Virus record (IMG/VR): IMGVR_UViG_3300036817_000141
Span: 1 to 30,241 of that record
Origin: a virus
Direction: 5' to 3' (one strand)
Length of the DNA: 30,241 nucleotides
A program made the translations under genes and the position numbers. Of the stretch, positions 7,431-14,406 are shown piece after piece. Under the pieces are notes generated by a model. That model saw only the letters and a list, made by a program, of their open reading frames with translations. It was not told the origin of the DNA and made no database searches. The stretch's first letter is position 1, and the number at the start of each line of letters is the position of its first letter.

Positions 7431-7466
7431 CCCGCCCCTGTTATTCCCAGCAATGGCAGGGGCGGG
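7431..7466 (+). repeat. 10-bp perfect inverted repeat (hairpin)
   Basis: CCCGCCCCTG (7431-7440) and CAGGGGCGGG (7457-7466) are perfect complements around a 16-nt loop. They lie in the 139-bp gap between the methyltransferase and the next gene. No U-run follows (TATACGG), so a classic intrinsic terminator is not supported; an RNA-stability or processing hairpin ahead of the head-gene transcripts is possible. The right arm ends 15 nt before ATG 7482 and contains the only purine-rich stretch, which could affect initiation there. The rest of the gap holds no ORF I can support. Confidence 0.6.
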
Positions 7467-7481
7467 TATACGGTTTGAAAA

Positions 7482-7970
7482 ATGTCCGACGTAAACGGCG
7501 CACAGGAACCGGCACCGGACGCCGGTGCAGGGCCGGCGGCAGGTGGCGGCGAGGACCAGGGCGCGGCAATGCAGCCGGCCGGCGGGCCGGTATTGGCCGC
7601 GCTGCAACGCTCACGTCAGGGACCACAGCAATCGGCGCCAGGCCCGGGCAATCAAGCTGACGCTCTGATGAAGATCAAGACGGCGATCGACCTGATACAG
7701 CAAGCATTGCCGGGTCTGCCGTCAGGAACGCCGTCGCATACGGCGGCATTGCGGGCCGCCCAGCAGCTATCGCGCCATATCCCGCAAGGGGCGCCGACGG
7801 CTGGCGTACAGATGACGCAGATTATGGACCTGTTACGCGGTGTGCAGCAGAATCCGTTGTTGCAAATGCTGCAAGGCGTCCGCGGCGTCGGCCAGGGCCA
7901 GGGCGGCCAAGGCGGCGGCGGACAACAACCACAAGCACCAATGCCGAGTACCCCGATGCCGGGTGCTTAG
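7482..7970 (+). CDS. Pro/Gly/Gln-rich structural-region protein, 162 aa
   Basis: Low-complexity ends (GPAAGGGEDQGAA near the start; GQGQGGQGGGGQQPQAP near the end) flank a helical centre with DALMKIKTAIDLIQQALPGL, TAALRAAQQLSRH and QMTQIMDLLRGVQQNPLLQM. No membrane segment or signal is seen. Its position after portal and before scaffold and capsid, and its flexible composition, suggest a minor virion or assembly protein. The hydrophobic helices could mediate oligomerisation. I do not recognise a family. Its Gly/Gln style is shared with the large virion proteins at 17667-20388. Confidence 0.75.
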   Translation: MSDVNGAQEPAPDAGAGPAAGGGEDQGAAMQPAGGPVLAALQRSRQGPQQSAPGPGNQADALMKIKTAIDLIQQALPGLPSGTPSHTAALRAAQQLSRHIPQGAPTAGVQMTQIMDLLRGVQQNPLLQMLQGVRGVGQGQGGQGGGGQQPQAPMPSTPMPGA

Positions 7971-7991
7971 TAGAACAAACAGGGAACGAAC

Positions 7992-8285
7992 ATGCCGGAG
8001 AGAGACAACGAACGCGACCGCGGCGACGATCGGCGCCGACACCACGGCAACATTCACGAACGCTTGGAGATCCTTAAGCGAGCGCCGCTCGACGACGCTC
8101 GCGAATTTCTGCTGACCATTCTCGACCTTGCTTTCGAGCGCGGCCGCTCCTGCGGCCGTGAAGACGAATGCGAGTGTATCGAGGAGATCATGCGCGCGGA
8201 GCACTGTTGCGAACGGCGCGAGCGCGATCGGGAATGGGACGACGACCGCGACCGCGGCGACCGCGATCGCAGGCGGCGCGACTGA
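7992..8285 (+). CDS. Highly charged Arg/Asp-rich protein with Cys cluster, 97 aa
   Basis: The N-terminus is MPERDNERDRGDDRRRHHG; a central helix (HERLEILKRAPLDDAREFLL, ILDLAFERG) is followed by a Cys cluster (CGREDECECIEEI, EHCCERRE) and a tail of alternating Asp and Arg (DRDRGDRDRRRRD). A Shine-Dalgarno-like CAGGGA precedes ATG 7992. The tail matches the style of the proteins at 1188 and 12182. Such alternating-charge tails are often disordered. Function unknown; association with nucleic acid or with other charged phage proteins is inference. The stop codon abuts the promoter of the HNH gene. Confidence 0.75.
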   Translation: MPERDNERDRGDDRRRHHGNIHERLEILKRAPLDDAREFLLTILDLAFERGRSCGREDECECIEEIMRAEHCCERRERDREWDDDRDRGDRDRRRRD

Positions 8286-8294
8286 TGATATAAT
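8286..8294 (+). promoter_or_regulatory. Perfect extended -10 promoter TGATATAAT
   Basis: TGaTATAAT gives a consensus TATAAT (8289-8294) plus the TGn extension, immediately after the stop codon of the upstream gene. No -35 match lies at the right distance, which extended -10 promoters do not need. Transcription would start near 8301 and run into the HNH endonuclease (ATG 8391), so the mobile gene appears to carry its own promoter. Confidence 0.55.
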
Positions 8295-8390
8295 CTAAGT
8301 CGCGATGGCTAGGCCGACGGGCCGAAAACGCGGTTTCCGCACCGCGCTGCCATCGTCAGGAACATGCGGAGCGCAAGCGGAGGCGCACAG

Positions 8391-9026
8391 ATGGCTTTTG
8401 CACCAGGACTCAAGCGTGCTGAAACGGCAGAGGAGACTTTCGAACGACTCTCAGTGCCGATTGCCGAATGCGGTTGTTATGCGTGGCTCGGTCAACACAA
8501 TGAAAAAGATTACCCGAAGATCACGTTTAATGATGAAACCGGTAAACGACGGATGATGATGCGAGTGACGACGTTTCTCTGTCGTCCGGTGCCGGAAGGA
8601 ATGGAAGTCGATCACCTTTGCCACAACAGATGGTGCGTGAATCGCGATCACATGGAAGTCGTCACGCACGCCGAGAATATCAAGCGGCACGCCGAATGGG
8701 TCAAGAAGAACCGGCCGAACTGCGAAGTACACGGCACACCGCTGATTTATTACGGAAGACTTAGGATCTGTAGGGAATGCAGGAACGAATATCAGCGCAC
8801 GCAGCGAGAGGAACAGAAGAAGCGATCAGGATCGCGTCGCCGAGAGGAACCATACAAGTTTGTGTGCGATGCTTGCGGCAGGCCATATGAGATCGTTGGA
8901 AAGGGTCGCCGCGGCAAGCCAAAGCGCGGGTGCCCGACATGTCTGCGGGCTTACAAAGCGAAGTGGAAGCGCAACAAATTGGGCCACAAGGAACGGAAGA
9001 GGACAACCCTAGATGGCACAAAATAG
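8391..9026 (+). CDS. HNH homing-type endonuclease
   Basis: This 211-aa protein has a central HNH (His-Cys box-like) nuclease motif: D74-H75 in MEVDHLCHNRWCVNRDH, then EVVTHAENIKRH. Two Cys4-type zinc sites follow: C111/H114/C127/C130 and C159-x2-C162 with C181-x2-C184. Such enzymes make site-specific breaks so that their gene is copied into gene-less alleles. ATG 8391 is chosen over 8364 because CGGAGG (8378-8383) sits 7 nt upstream. The gene is visibly less GC-rich than its neighbours and has its own promoter, both consistent with a mobile free-standing insertion in the head operon. Confidence 0.93.
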   Translation: MAFAPGLKRAETAEETFERLSVPIAECGCYAWLGQHNEKDYPKITFNDETGKRRMMMRVTTFLCRPVPEGMEVDHLCHNRWCVNRDHMEVVTHAENIKRHAEWVKKNRPNCEVHGTPLIYYGRLRICRECRNEYQRTQREEQKKRSGSRRREEPYKFVCDACGRPYEIVGKGRRGKPKRGCPTCLRAYKAKWKRNKLGHKERKRTTLDGTK

Positions 9027-9198
9027 ATCATACGACCCACCGATTACCGCTCCTCCTGAAACTCCACCCAGGACAATCCTTCAGGTGGACACTCAGAGCG
9101 AAGTATCAGAATTTGGAGCTATCCCCAGCGTCGTCCCCAGGCCAGAGGGCGGAGTTCCATTGCAACCGAGAATAATCGGTCGATCTAATATGAACTAG
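9013..9198 (+). CDS. Small Pro-rich hypothetical protein, 61 aa
   Basis: Begins MAQNRSYDPPITAPPETPPR and ends RIIGRSNMN; Pro-rich and probably unstructured. AGAGGA at 8998-9003 precedes ATG 9013 at 9 nt, inside the 3' end of the HNH gene (14-nt overlap in another frame). It may have been here before the HNH insertion, or it may be part of the mobile unit; its base composition resembles the HNH gene more than the capsid genes. No family recognised. Confidence 0.6.
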   Translation: MAQNRSYDPPITAPPETPPRTILQVDTQSEVSEFGAIPSVVPRPEGGVPLQPRIIGRSNMN

Positions 9199-9206
9199 GA
9201 GGGGCC

Positions 9207-9416
9207 ATGCCCCGCCCCTATTGCACGGACTGTCGCTACTACGTGAACAACGGGGTTGCCCATTGCAACAATCCCAAGGTAGCGCGCGCGGTCGAAACGA
9301 TCATGGGCAATGCCCCGGTCGCCGAAATGCAGATCCATTTCATCCGCTTCACGGCCGGGTTCTGCGGGCTCGACGCGGATTGGTTCGAGGAAAGATACGA
9401 TGCCGCGCACGATTGA
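9207..9416 (+). CDS. Small zinc-binding Cys protein (CxxCxYY type), 69 aa
   Basis: The product has C6-x2-C9-x-Y-Y (PYCTDCRYYVNN), a third Cys in AHCNNPKVAR and a fourth in GFCGLDADWFEERY. Four Cys with this spacing suggest a single zinc site. A strong AGGAGGGG precedes ATG 9207. The same architecture (CxxCxYY ... C ... C-x-D/x-W) reappears in the leftward gene at 25045-25263. The 3' end overlaps the scaffold candidate by 17 nt. A small zinc-stabilised accessory protein is all that can be said. Confidence 0.8.
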   Translation: MPRPYCTDCRYYVNNGVAHCNNPKVARAVETIMGNAPVAEMQIHFIRFTAGFCGLDADWFEERYDAAHD

Positions 9417-9951
9417 CGACGAAGAGTATAATTTCCTGCAAGCGCGCCGCCAGGTCGCCGACTTTTCCGAGAGCATTTACAATGATCCGGAGCTTTCGGG
9501 TCCTGCGAAGGCTCTCATTAAGAGGAAATATCCGGCGCTGCAAATCCCCGATTACGATATAGAACAAAAGGTGAACGCGCGCCTGGATCAAGAACGCCGC
9601 GAGCGCGAGGAAGAACGCGCCGCCGCCAAGCGCCGCGCCGAGGACGACGAATATAAATCGCAGCGCGACCGGGTGCAGAAGGAATACGGCATTCCGGACG
9701 ACGGCATGAAGGAGCTCGAGGACTTCATGCTTGAGAAGAAGATCGGCGATTACGAAGTGGCGGCCGGCTATCGCGCGGCCAAGAAGCCGCGGTCGACCGA
9801 TCCCGCCGACGCCTACGGCGATCACTACTGGAACCACGCCAAGCAGGAAGGCTTTGCCGAGATCGCCAAGGATCCCGAGGGCTGGGCCCGCAAGGAAATA
9901 CTTGGCGCGATCTACCGCGACGACGCGAAGGCCAAGAACCAAGGCTTTTAA
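9400..9951 (+). CDS. Candidate scaffolding protein, 183 aa
   Basis: ATG 9400 has GAGGA at about 9386-9391. The product is strongly charged and helical, with a predicted coiled coil in the middle (LDQERREREEERAAAKRRAE, DEYKSQRDRVQKEYG) and a C-terminal EGFAEIAKDPEGWARKEIL segment. It lies directly upstream of the major capsid gene, the usual place for the scaffold that guides procapsid assembly and is then lost. Length and composition fit podoviral scaffolds, but the assignment rests on position and helix content rather than a sequence motif. Confidence 0.65.
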   Translation: MPRTIDDEEYNFLQARRQVADFSESIYNDPELSGPAKALIKRKYPALQIPDYDIEQKVNARLDQERREREEERAAAKRRAEDDEYKSQRDRVQKEYGIPDDGMKELEDFMLEKKIGDYEVAAGYRAAKKPRSTDPADAYGDHYWNHAKQEGFAEIAKDPEGWARKEILGAIYRDDAKAKNQGF

Positions 9952-9975
9952 GCCTGAAGTTGTAAGGAGGTTAAT

Positions 9976-10992
9976 TTGCCCCTATTAGGTGCCGGCCTAA
10001 TTCCGTCCGGACCCATCGGTCTGGAGCTCGAAGCGACTGTCCGACGCGTGTTCGCTCAGATGGTGGTTGTGCTCATCTATCGGCAGAATCCCCTACTCGC
10101 GTTATTGTTGCGTAATGCAATTCGTGCAACCGGAGGTGTATCACCTTACACGCAACCCGTGCAGACAGGGCAATACGTACAATCATCGTGGATCGGGCCT
10201 GCCGGGCAGTTCAACATTCCACAGGACGTCGCCGCAACCGTAAATGCGGAGTTCAACCTATGCGCTCTCGCTACGCCGGTGACGAGTTTTGGGCTAGAGC
10301 AGCTCGTGACGCAAGACGCGATCGCGGTGGCGTCTCGCCTGATGCTCAAACTAAACGACTTGAAGAACTCGGCGTTGATGGCGCTCGCGGAGGCGCTGTT
10401 TACGACCAACGCGGGCAACGTCCTGCGGATGTTCGGACTGAACGACGCGTATGGCAATGCGATCACTGCGCCCGTGTACGGCGGGCTATCGCGCGAAGTG
10501 TATCCTATGTGGCAAGGTTTGGTCGTCAATAACGCCGGACCGATCCTGACCCGGGCGATGTTCATTCCGTACTTGCTGCGGGCCGCCAAGAATGCCGGCG
10601 GCGAGGCCATCGACTTCGTTGTGCTATCCGTCGAGGACTGGACAACGCTGATGACAGATTTCATCCACGTAGAGAGGTATAACAACGATCCTTCAACCAG
10701 GTGGGGAAAAGACGACCCGGTAAATTCAGGCTTCCGCGGCTTGCTGCTAGGCGATACGCCGATCTTTTTTGACCTGAATTGCCCCGTGGGGACGGCGTTC
10801 TTTTTCAACTCAAAGTACATAACTTTGGTAATACACGAAGACGCAAATTTTGCTTGGACCGGGTGGTATTCCACGATTCCGCAAGGTCAGATTGCATCGG
10901 TCGGACTGACTCTTACCGCCCTGAATCTGGTATGTAGCAAGCCGTCGACCGGGGCGATCGTCAACGGCATCACAGGAGGCCAGCCCTTCTAA
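9976..10992 (+). CDS. Major capsid protein (TTG start)
   Basis: The 338-aa product (MPLLGAGLIPSGPIGLELEA...) is placed where the main shell protein belongs, after the scaffold candidate and before the adaptor. It shows the alternating strand and loop pattern of HK97-fold coat proteins, including GVSPYTQPVQTGQYVQSSW, a spine-like helix IAVASRLMLKLNDLKNSALM and a C-terminal TIPQGQIASVGLTLTALNLV. Initiation is at TTG 9976 with a perfect AAGGAGG five bases upstream; no ATG fits. Codon choice looks different from its neighbours, as for a highly expressed gene. The stop overlaps the next ATG. Confidence 0.85.
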   Translation: MPLLGAGLIPSGPIGLELEATVRRVFAQMVVVLIYRQNPLLALLLRNAIRATGGVSPYTQPVQTGQYVQSSWIGPAGQFNIPQDVAATVNAEFNLCALATPVTSFGLEQLVTQDAIAVASRLMLKLNDLKNSALMALAEALFTTNAGNVLRMFGLNDAYGNAITAPVYGGLSREVYPMWQGLVVNNAGPILTRAMFIPYLLRAAKNAGGEAIDFVVLSVEDWTTLMTDFIHVERYNNDPSTRWGKDDPVNSGFRGLLLGDTPIFFDLNCPVGTAFFFNSKYITLVIHEDANFAWTGWYSTIPQGQIASVGLTLTALNLVCSKPSTGAIVNGITGGQPF

Positions 10993-11684
10993 TGCTCGCA
11001 CGCTACATCACCGACACGCTGAGTCTTTTGAACGATGCCGGCGGACAGTTTTTCACGCAGCCCCAAGTTATTAACTTCATCAACCGTTCGCGCCGTCGCA
11101 TTGCATACGCGTCCGGGTGTCTTCGAGTCTTGCCTATGGGCGTTCGAACGCACGCCAAGCAGGAGGTATACCCTTTTTCAGACTGGCGCAGTCTCGTTCA
11201 GAAGTCAGCGCCAGGCGTCGACACTATCCTCGCGGTACGTTCACTGGCGGTGGCGATCGGAGTCGGTGGTTGGAAGCCGACTTGGCGGCGGATACCGTGG
11301 ACCGATTTCCAAGCGCGATTCCGTATCTTTAACGGAACTTTCTATGGGACGATCAGCGAGCCGGGATGGTACGCGCAATACGGGGTGGGCGAACTCGGCT
11401 CTCTTTACCTTGCCCCTATTCCTGCCCAAGGCAACCCCATGGAGGTCGATTGCACGTGCATCCCTCTCAACCTTCTAACCGATAACGACCCGGAACCGAT
11501 CCCGCAGCCATGGCAGGACGCGGTTTCGTATTGGGCCGCCGTTCTGCTATTGATCCAGCAGCAGCGGGCCCAGGACGCCCAGGCCATGGCCCAATTGTTC
11601 AACAGTGACCTCCCGTTTTGCGCGAGTGTCGTCTGCCCGCAGATGGTGCAAACTGCATACGGTGCAGTTTTGAGGAGTGCCTGA
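10992..11684 (+). CDS. Head-tail adaptor (connector) candidate, 230 aa
   Basis: The protein begins MLARYITDTLSLLNDAGGQF and continues QVINFINRSRRRIAYASGCL, a pattern I associate with phage adaptor proteins that dock under the portal. Its C-terminal helix (DAVSYWAAVLLLIQQQRAQD, AQAMAQLFN) also fits this group. The middle is beta-rich with many Trp. Its position directly after the capsid gene supports a head-completion role. It overlaps the capsid stop by one base, so the two are coupled. Podoviral gp4-like function is inferred, not proven. Confidence 0.65.
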   Translation: MLARYITDTLSLLNDAGGQFFTQPQVINFINRSRRRIAYASGCLRVLPMGVRTHAKQEVYPFSDWRSLVQKSAPGVDTILAVRSLAVAIGVGGWKPTWRRIPWTDFQARFRIFNGTFYGTISEPGWYAQYGVGELGSLYLAPIPAQGNPMEVDCTCIPLNLLTDNDPEPIPQPWQDAVSYWAAVLLLIQQQRAQDAQAMAQLFNSDLPFCASVVCPQMVQTAYGAVLRSA

Positions 11685-11699
11685 CGGGGGACAATCGGA

Positions 11700-12122
11700 A
11701 TGAGCAATATAGTCGAATTGCACGCAAACGGACCATTGACCAACGCCGAGCGGCAGCGCCGTTACCGCGAGCGAAAACGTAACGCCGAGCGTAACGAGGC
11801 GGTAATTGAGAGCGTAACGCGTAACGCCCAGGCCGTAACGCGCGTTACGGCCGTTACGCGTAACGGCGGCGTAACGCGTAACGGCGAGACCGTAACGCGT
11901 AACGTAACGGCCTATCCCGGCGTTACCGTAACGACGGCTGAAATGATTGGAATCGCTGCAAATTTCGAGGCGGGTTACGTTACGCTGGAAAATGTCGGCA
12001 TGGCGGCGAGGATCATCACGGCGTTCGTCCACAGCCTGCCGCCGGACGCTACTGTAACGCTCCCCGTCCACGTAACGGGCAGCGTTACGGACGACGTAAC
12101 GGACCTGGCCGAGGAGGCGTAA
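11700..12122 (+). CDS. Basic N-terminal protein with VTRN repeats, 140 aa
   Basis: The N-terminus (LTNAERQRRYRERKRNAERN) is a short basic helix common to a group of phage and prophage proteins of Alphaproteobacteria, as I recall. It is followed by a low-complexity stretch rich in Val-Thr-Arg-Asn (VTRNAQAVTRVTAVTRNGG) and then a more ordered segment (GVTVTTAEMIGIAANFEAGY, AARIITAFVHSLPPD) and another VT-rich tail. The repeats reflect a dense DNA word, GTAACG, rather than protein selection alone, because the word continues after the stop codon. The basic helix could bind DNA, perhaps these sites; this is inference. Confidence 0.75.
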   Translation: MSNIVELHANGPLTNAERQRRYRERKRNAERNEAVIESVTRNAQAVTRVTAVTRNGGVTRNGETVTRNVTAYPGVTVTTAEMIGIAANFEAGYVTLENVGMAARIITAFVHSLPPDATVTLPVHVTGSVTDDVTDLAEEA

Positions 12123-12153
12123 CGGCGCGTTACGCGTAACGGCGCCGTTACGC
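11779..12153 (+). repeat. GTAACG/CGTTAC repeat island with long palindromes
   Basis: I count about 24 copies of GTAACG or its complement in about 375 bp, against roughly five in the rest of the window. Copies face both ways, fall in all reading frames and form perfect palindromes: 22 bp at 11831-11852, 18 bp at 11850-11867, 14 bp at 12128-12141 and 20 bp at 12134-12153. The island spans most of the gene at 11700-12122 and continues past its stop codon. The pattern looks like a cluster of protein-binding sites or hairpin-forming DNA. Function is unknown. Confidence 0.85.
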
Positions 12154-12181
12154 AGGAGTGACAAGCCAAGGAGGCTAGATC

Positions 12182-12466
12182 ATGGAACCGCTGCGCCGGG
12201 CAATGGATATTGCCGACCGCTTCCCCGACGGCGATGACTACCGCGAGTTGCGCTCGTGTTTACGCACGGCATGGGACTGGGGCGACCGCCGGTGGGGCCG
12301 CGACTGGTCCGACGGCTGGATCGGTCCGGGCTATATCTGGAACCGGGGCGGCTTTGAACGCTACCCGGCGACCCGGGTGCGCGGCAGTCCGGAGCGCGGC
12401 GAGTACCCCGTACCCGACCGCGGCGAGCGCGACGAGCGGCGCGAGCGCCGACGCGATCGCTACTGA
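12182..12466 (+). CDS. Trp/Arg/Asp-rich protein with RDRY terminus, 94 aa
   Basis: AAGGAGG lies just upstream of ATG 12182. After a short helical start (MEPLRRAMDIADRFPDGDDY) comes a Trp-rich block (TAWDWGDRRWGRDWSDGW) and an Arg-rich disordered tail ending ERRERRRDRY. The WGRDW motif recurs in the protein at 14768 and the RDRY end in the protein at 1188, so these are probably a composition-related set. It is placed between the adaptor and the tail protein. No family recognised. Confidence 0.75.
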   Translation: MEPLRRAMDIADRFPDGDDYRELRSCLRTAWDWGDRRWGRDWSDGWIGPGYIWNRGGFERYPATRVRGSPERGEYPVPDRGERDERRERRRDRY

Positions 12467-12474
12467 GTTGCTGA

Positions 12475-14130
12475 ATGCCTATTCAGAGTGGAAACCCGCC
12501 GGGCGTCATGATGCTCGAACAGTGGGCGGGCTTGAACCAGCTTGTGCCGCGGCATTCCATCGACGACCAAGAACTGTGGTGGAACGAAAACCTCTTTCCG
12601 ATCGGGCCGGGCTCGTTGCGCTCATGTTGGGGTCACGGGCCGGTGCTCTATACGGCACCGGCCGGCACCACAATCCTACGCATCTTCTTCGGCTTTTACG
12701 GCAACACGACGCCGCCGTTTAGCTGGCCCCCGCCAGGTCGCAACGGCTGGATGTTCCTATCGAACGGCCATGTTGTCGAGCTCGACCTTGATACGCTGGC
12801 GACGATCGACATTGGCCAGATCTGGGAACCGATCGCGCCGCAGTATTGGGCGAGCGCCAAGGTATGGCGGCCGCGTTGGGTCGGCAACACTCCCGGCGAG
12901 GTCGGCGGTGTGCTGTTCGGCTCACCGCAGGGCCTTTATGCGTGGGACGGCACCACGCTTTATTCGCCTGGCGGCGCGGCGCCGAACTGGCTCACGAATG
13001 CCGACATCTCCGGGCTAGGACCGTTTTCCATGCCGGTCGGACTGCCCGGCATTTTCACCATGGAGGTTTACCAGCAGCGGCTATTCGTTGCCGGTAAGGA
13101 CGTCATCGCCTACTCGGCGCCGCAGAACGGGGCCGACTTCTCGGCGTCTGGCGGCGGCGGTGCATTCGGCTATTTCGGCGACAAGCTGGTTTATTCGTAC
13201 ATGGATCTTGCCGCGTCGGCCGGTTACCTGTTCTGTTTCGGCGATTCCTCAACCGACATGATTTCCAACGTCCAGTTGACCGGGTCGGGTACGGTCGATT
13301 CGCCCTACTCGACGGTGTTCAACTATCAGAACGTCGATCCGCAGATCGGTCACGCCTTCCCGCGGCCGGTCGGCCATTGGGGACGGTATTTCGTGATGGG
13401 CAACGGAGCGCCGTTGCAGCCGCCCGACACCGACCCGCTCGCGCACCGCGGCAGCGTCTACTTGATGTTTGGCGGCGACGCCCAGGTCATCGGCGAGAAG
13501 ATCACGCGGCTTTATACGACGATCGATAACACCGAATTTCAGCCGACCATCTGCCCGGCGACGATCTTCGGCTTTCGCGTGATGTTGCTCAACGCCATGT
13601 TTACCGATCCGTTCGGCGTGCGGCGCCCGTTAATGCTCATGTGGCACGGCAACCTTCGCGGCCGCGAGGTATGGTCGATCGCGACGCAGAATCTCAACCT
13701 GACTCATATCGCCTCATATGAGCAGGATTCGGTTATCACGCCTTACGGCACCGACGGGACCAGTCTCTACCAGCTATTCGCCAACCCGGATCCGGCATTG
13801 CCGAAACGGTTCTCGACGAAGGCGTACAAAGGTTCGGGCATCCAGGGCCTAACCATCAAAAATTGGAAACGGCTTTTCTTGGAGGTAACCGACTACTCTG
13901 GACAGGGCTGTTCATTCAACGGCCGGGTAACGACGACCGGCGGCGGCATCCCCAACGGCGTGCAGGACGTCGCATTTGAACTAGTTCCCGGACAGTTGTA
14001 TGCTCTGGAACCGCAAATCATCTCTGGTCAAGGACTGTCGGGCCAGATGGATATGATTTCCTACTCGCCCGACTTTACTATCGAGAGACTTTTTGTGGGC
14101 GCCGAGGAGCGGACCCTTTTCGGTGCATAG
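12475..14130 (+). CDS. Probable tail nozzle / packaged-DNA stabilisation protein, 551 aa
   Basis: The protein is beta-rich with repeated blade-like segments (NGWMFLSNGHVVELDLDTLA; GGVLFGSPQGLYAWDGTTLY; GNGAPLQPPDTDP; SVYLMFGGDAQVIGEK), suggesting a beta-propeller like the gp10-type DNA stabilisation or nozzle proteins of short-tailed phages. It has SSTDMISNVQLTG and NAMFTDPFG, turns typical of such proteins as I recall. It would close the portal channel after packaging and form the tail hub. The position after head genes and before internal virion genes agrees. No signal peptide or membrane segment. The exact orthology is uncertain. Confidence 0.6.
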   Translation: MPIQSGNPPGVMMLEQWAGLNQLVPRHSIDDQELWWNENLFPIGPGSLRSCWGHGPVLYTAPAGTTILRIFFGFYGNTTPPFSWPPPGRNGWMFLSNGHVVELDLDTLATIDIGQIWEPIAPQYWASAKVWRPRWVGNTPGEVGGVLFGSPQGLYAWDGTTLYSPGGAAPNWLTNADISGLGPFSMPVGLPGIFTMEVYQQRLFVAGKDVIAYSAPQNGADFSASGGGGAFGYFGDKLVYSYMDLAASAGYLFCFGDSSTDMISNVQLTGSGTVDSPYSTVFNYQNVDPQIGHAFPRPVGHWGRYFVMGNGAPLQPPDTDPLAHRGSVYLMFGGDAQVIGEKITRLYTTIDNTEFQPTICPATIFGFRVMLLNAMFTDPFGVRRPLMLMWHGNLRGREVWSIATQNLNLTHIASYEQDSVITPYGTDGTSLYQLFANPDPALPKRFSTKAYKGSGIQGLTIKNWKRLFLEVTDYSGQGCSFNGRVTTTGGGIPNGVQDVAFELVPGQLYALEPQIISGQGLSGQMDMISYSPDFTIERLFVGAEERTLFGA

Positions 14131-14172
14131 AACAAAACATGAACAAGAGACCCGAAGCAACGGAGGTTCAAC

Positions 14173-14247
14173 ATGCCACGCAGACGCAGTCACCGCTTGC
14201 GCATGACGCGCAGAGCCCGCCGCATTCGCGCTCGCCATCACCGGTAG
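14173..14247 (+). CDS. Arginine-rich microprotein, 24 aa
   Basis: CGGAGG (14161-14166) is six bases upstream of ATG 14173, an excellent ribosome site. The 24-residue product starts MPRRRSHRLRMTRR and ends RARHHR; 11 of 24 residues are Arg and three are His. This composition is protamine-like. The stop is TAG (14245-14247), and the same frame stays open to 14406. A different frame is also open from 14139, but that start lacks a ribosome site. Binding to DNA or RNA by charge is inferred. Confidence 0.55.
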   Translation: MPRRRSHRLRMTRRARRIRARHHR

Positions 14248-14277
14248 ACCGTGGCGCGGATTCTGCGCCCCCCGAAC

Positions 14278-14406
14278 ATGTCGCGCATGTTGGGCGCACA
14301 GTCGAAAATGCGCAATTTCCGTACCCCGCCGTTTCGCGCGCGCACCAATGGGTCCTGGCGCTGGCCGCGCTACAACACCGGCATGCGACGTATGAGGAGA
14401 ATGTAA
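14278..14406 (+). CDS. Arg/Met-rich microprotein, 42 aa
   Basis: Same frame as the 24-residue ORF just upstream, separated by TAG and 30 nt. The product begins MSRMLGAQSKMRNFRTPPFR and ends TGMRRMRRM. A GTG at 14251, three bases after the TAG, would add nine residues. Neither start has a Shine-Dalgarno, so expression would need reinitiation or TAG readthrough. It ends in a TAATG overlap with the next gene. The composition (Arg, Met, aromatic) resembles the other basic ORFs of this cluster. No family recognised. Confidence 0.4.
   Translation: MSRMLGAQSKMRNFRTPPFRARTNGSWRWPRYNTGMRRMRRM

Noticed and set aside
8305-8556. Open frame overlapping the HNH gene start
   Set aside because: Different frame from the HNH domain, no ribosome site, and no continuation of any recognisable protein.
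14139-14405. Extension of the 14406 ORF back to ATG 14139 as a 152-codon gene
   Set aside because: No Shine-Dalgarno at 14139, whereas 14173 (other frame) and 14406 have strong ones; kept as an alternative reading rather than a gene.
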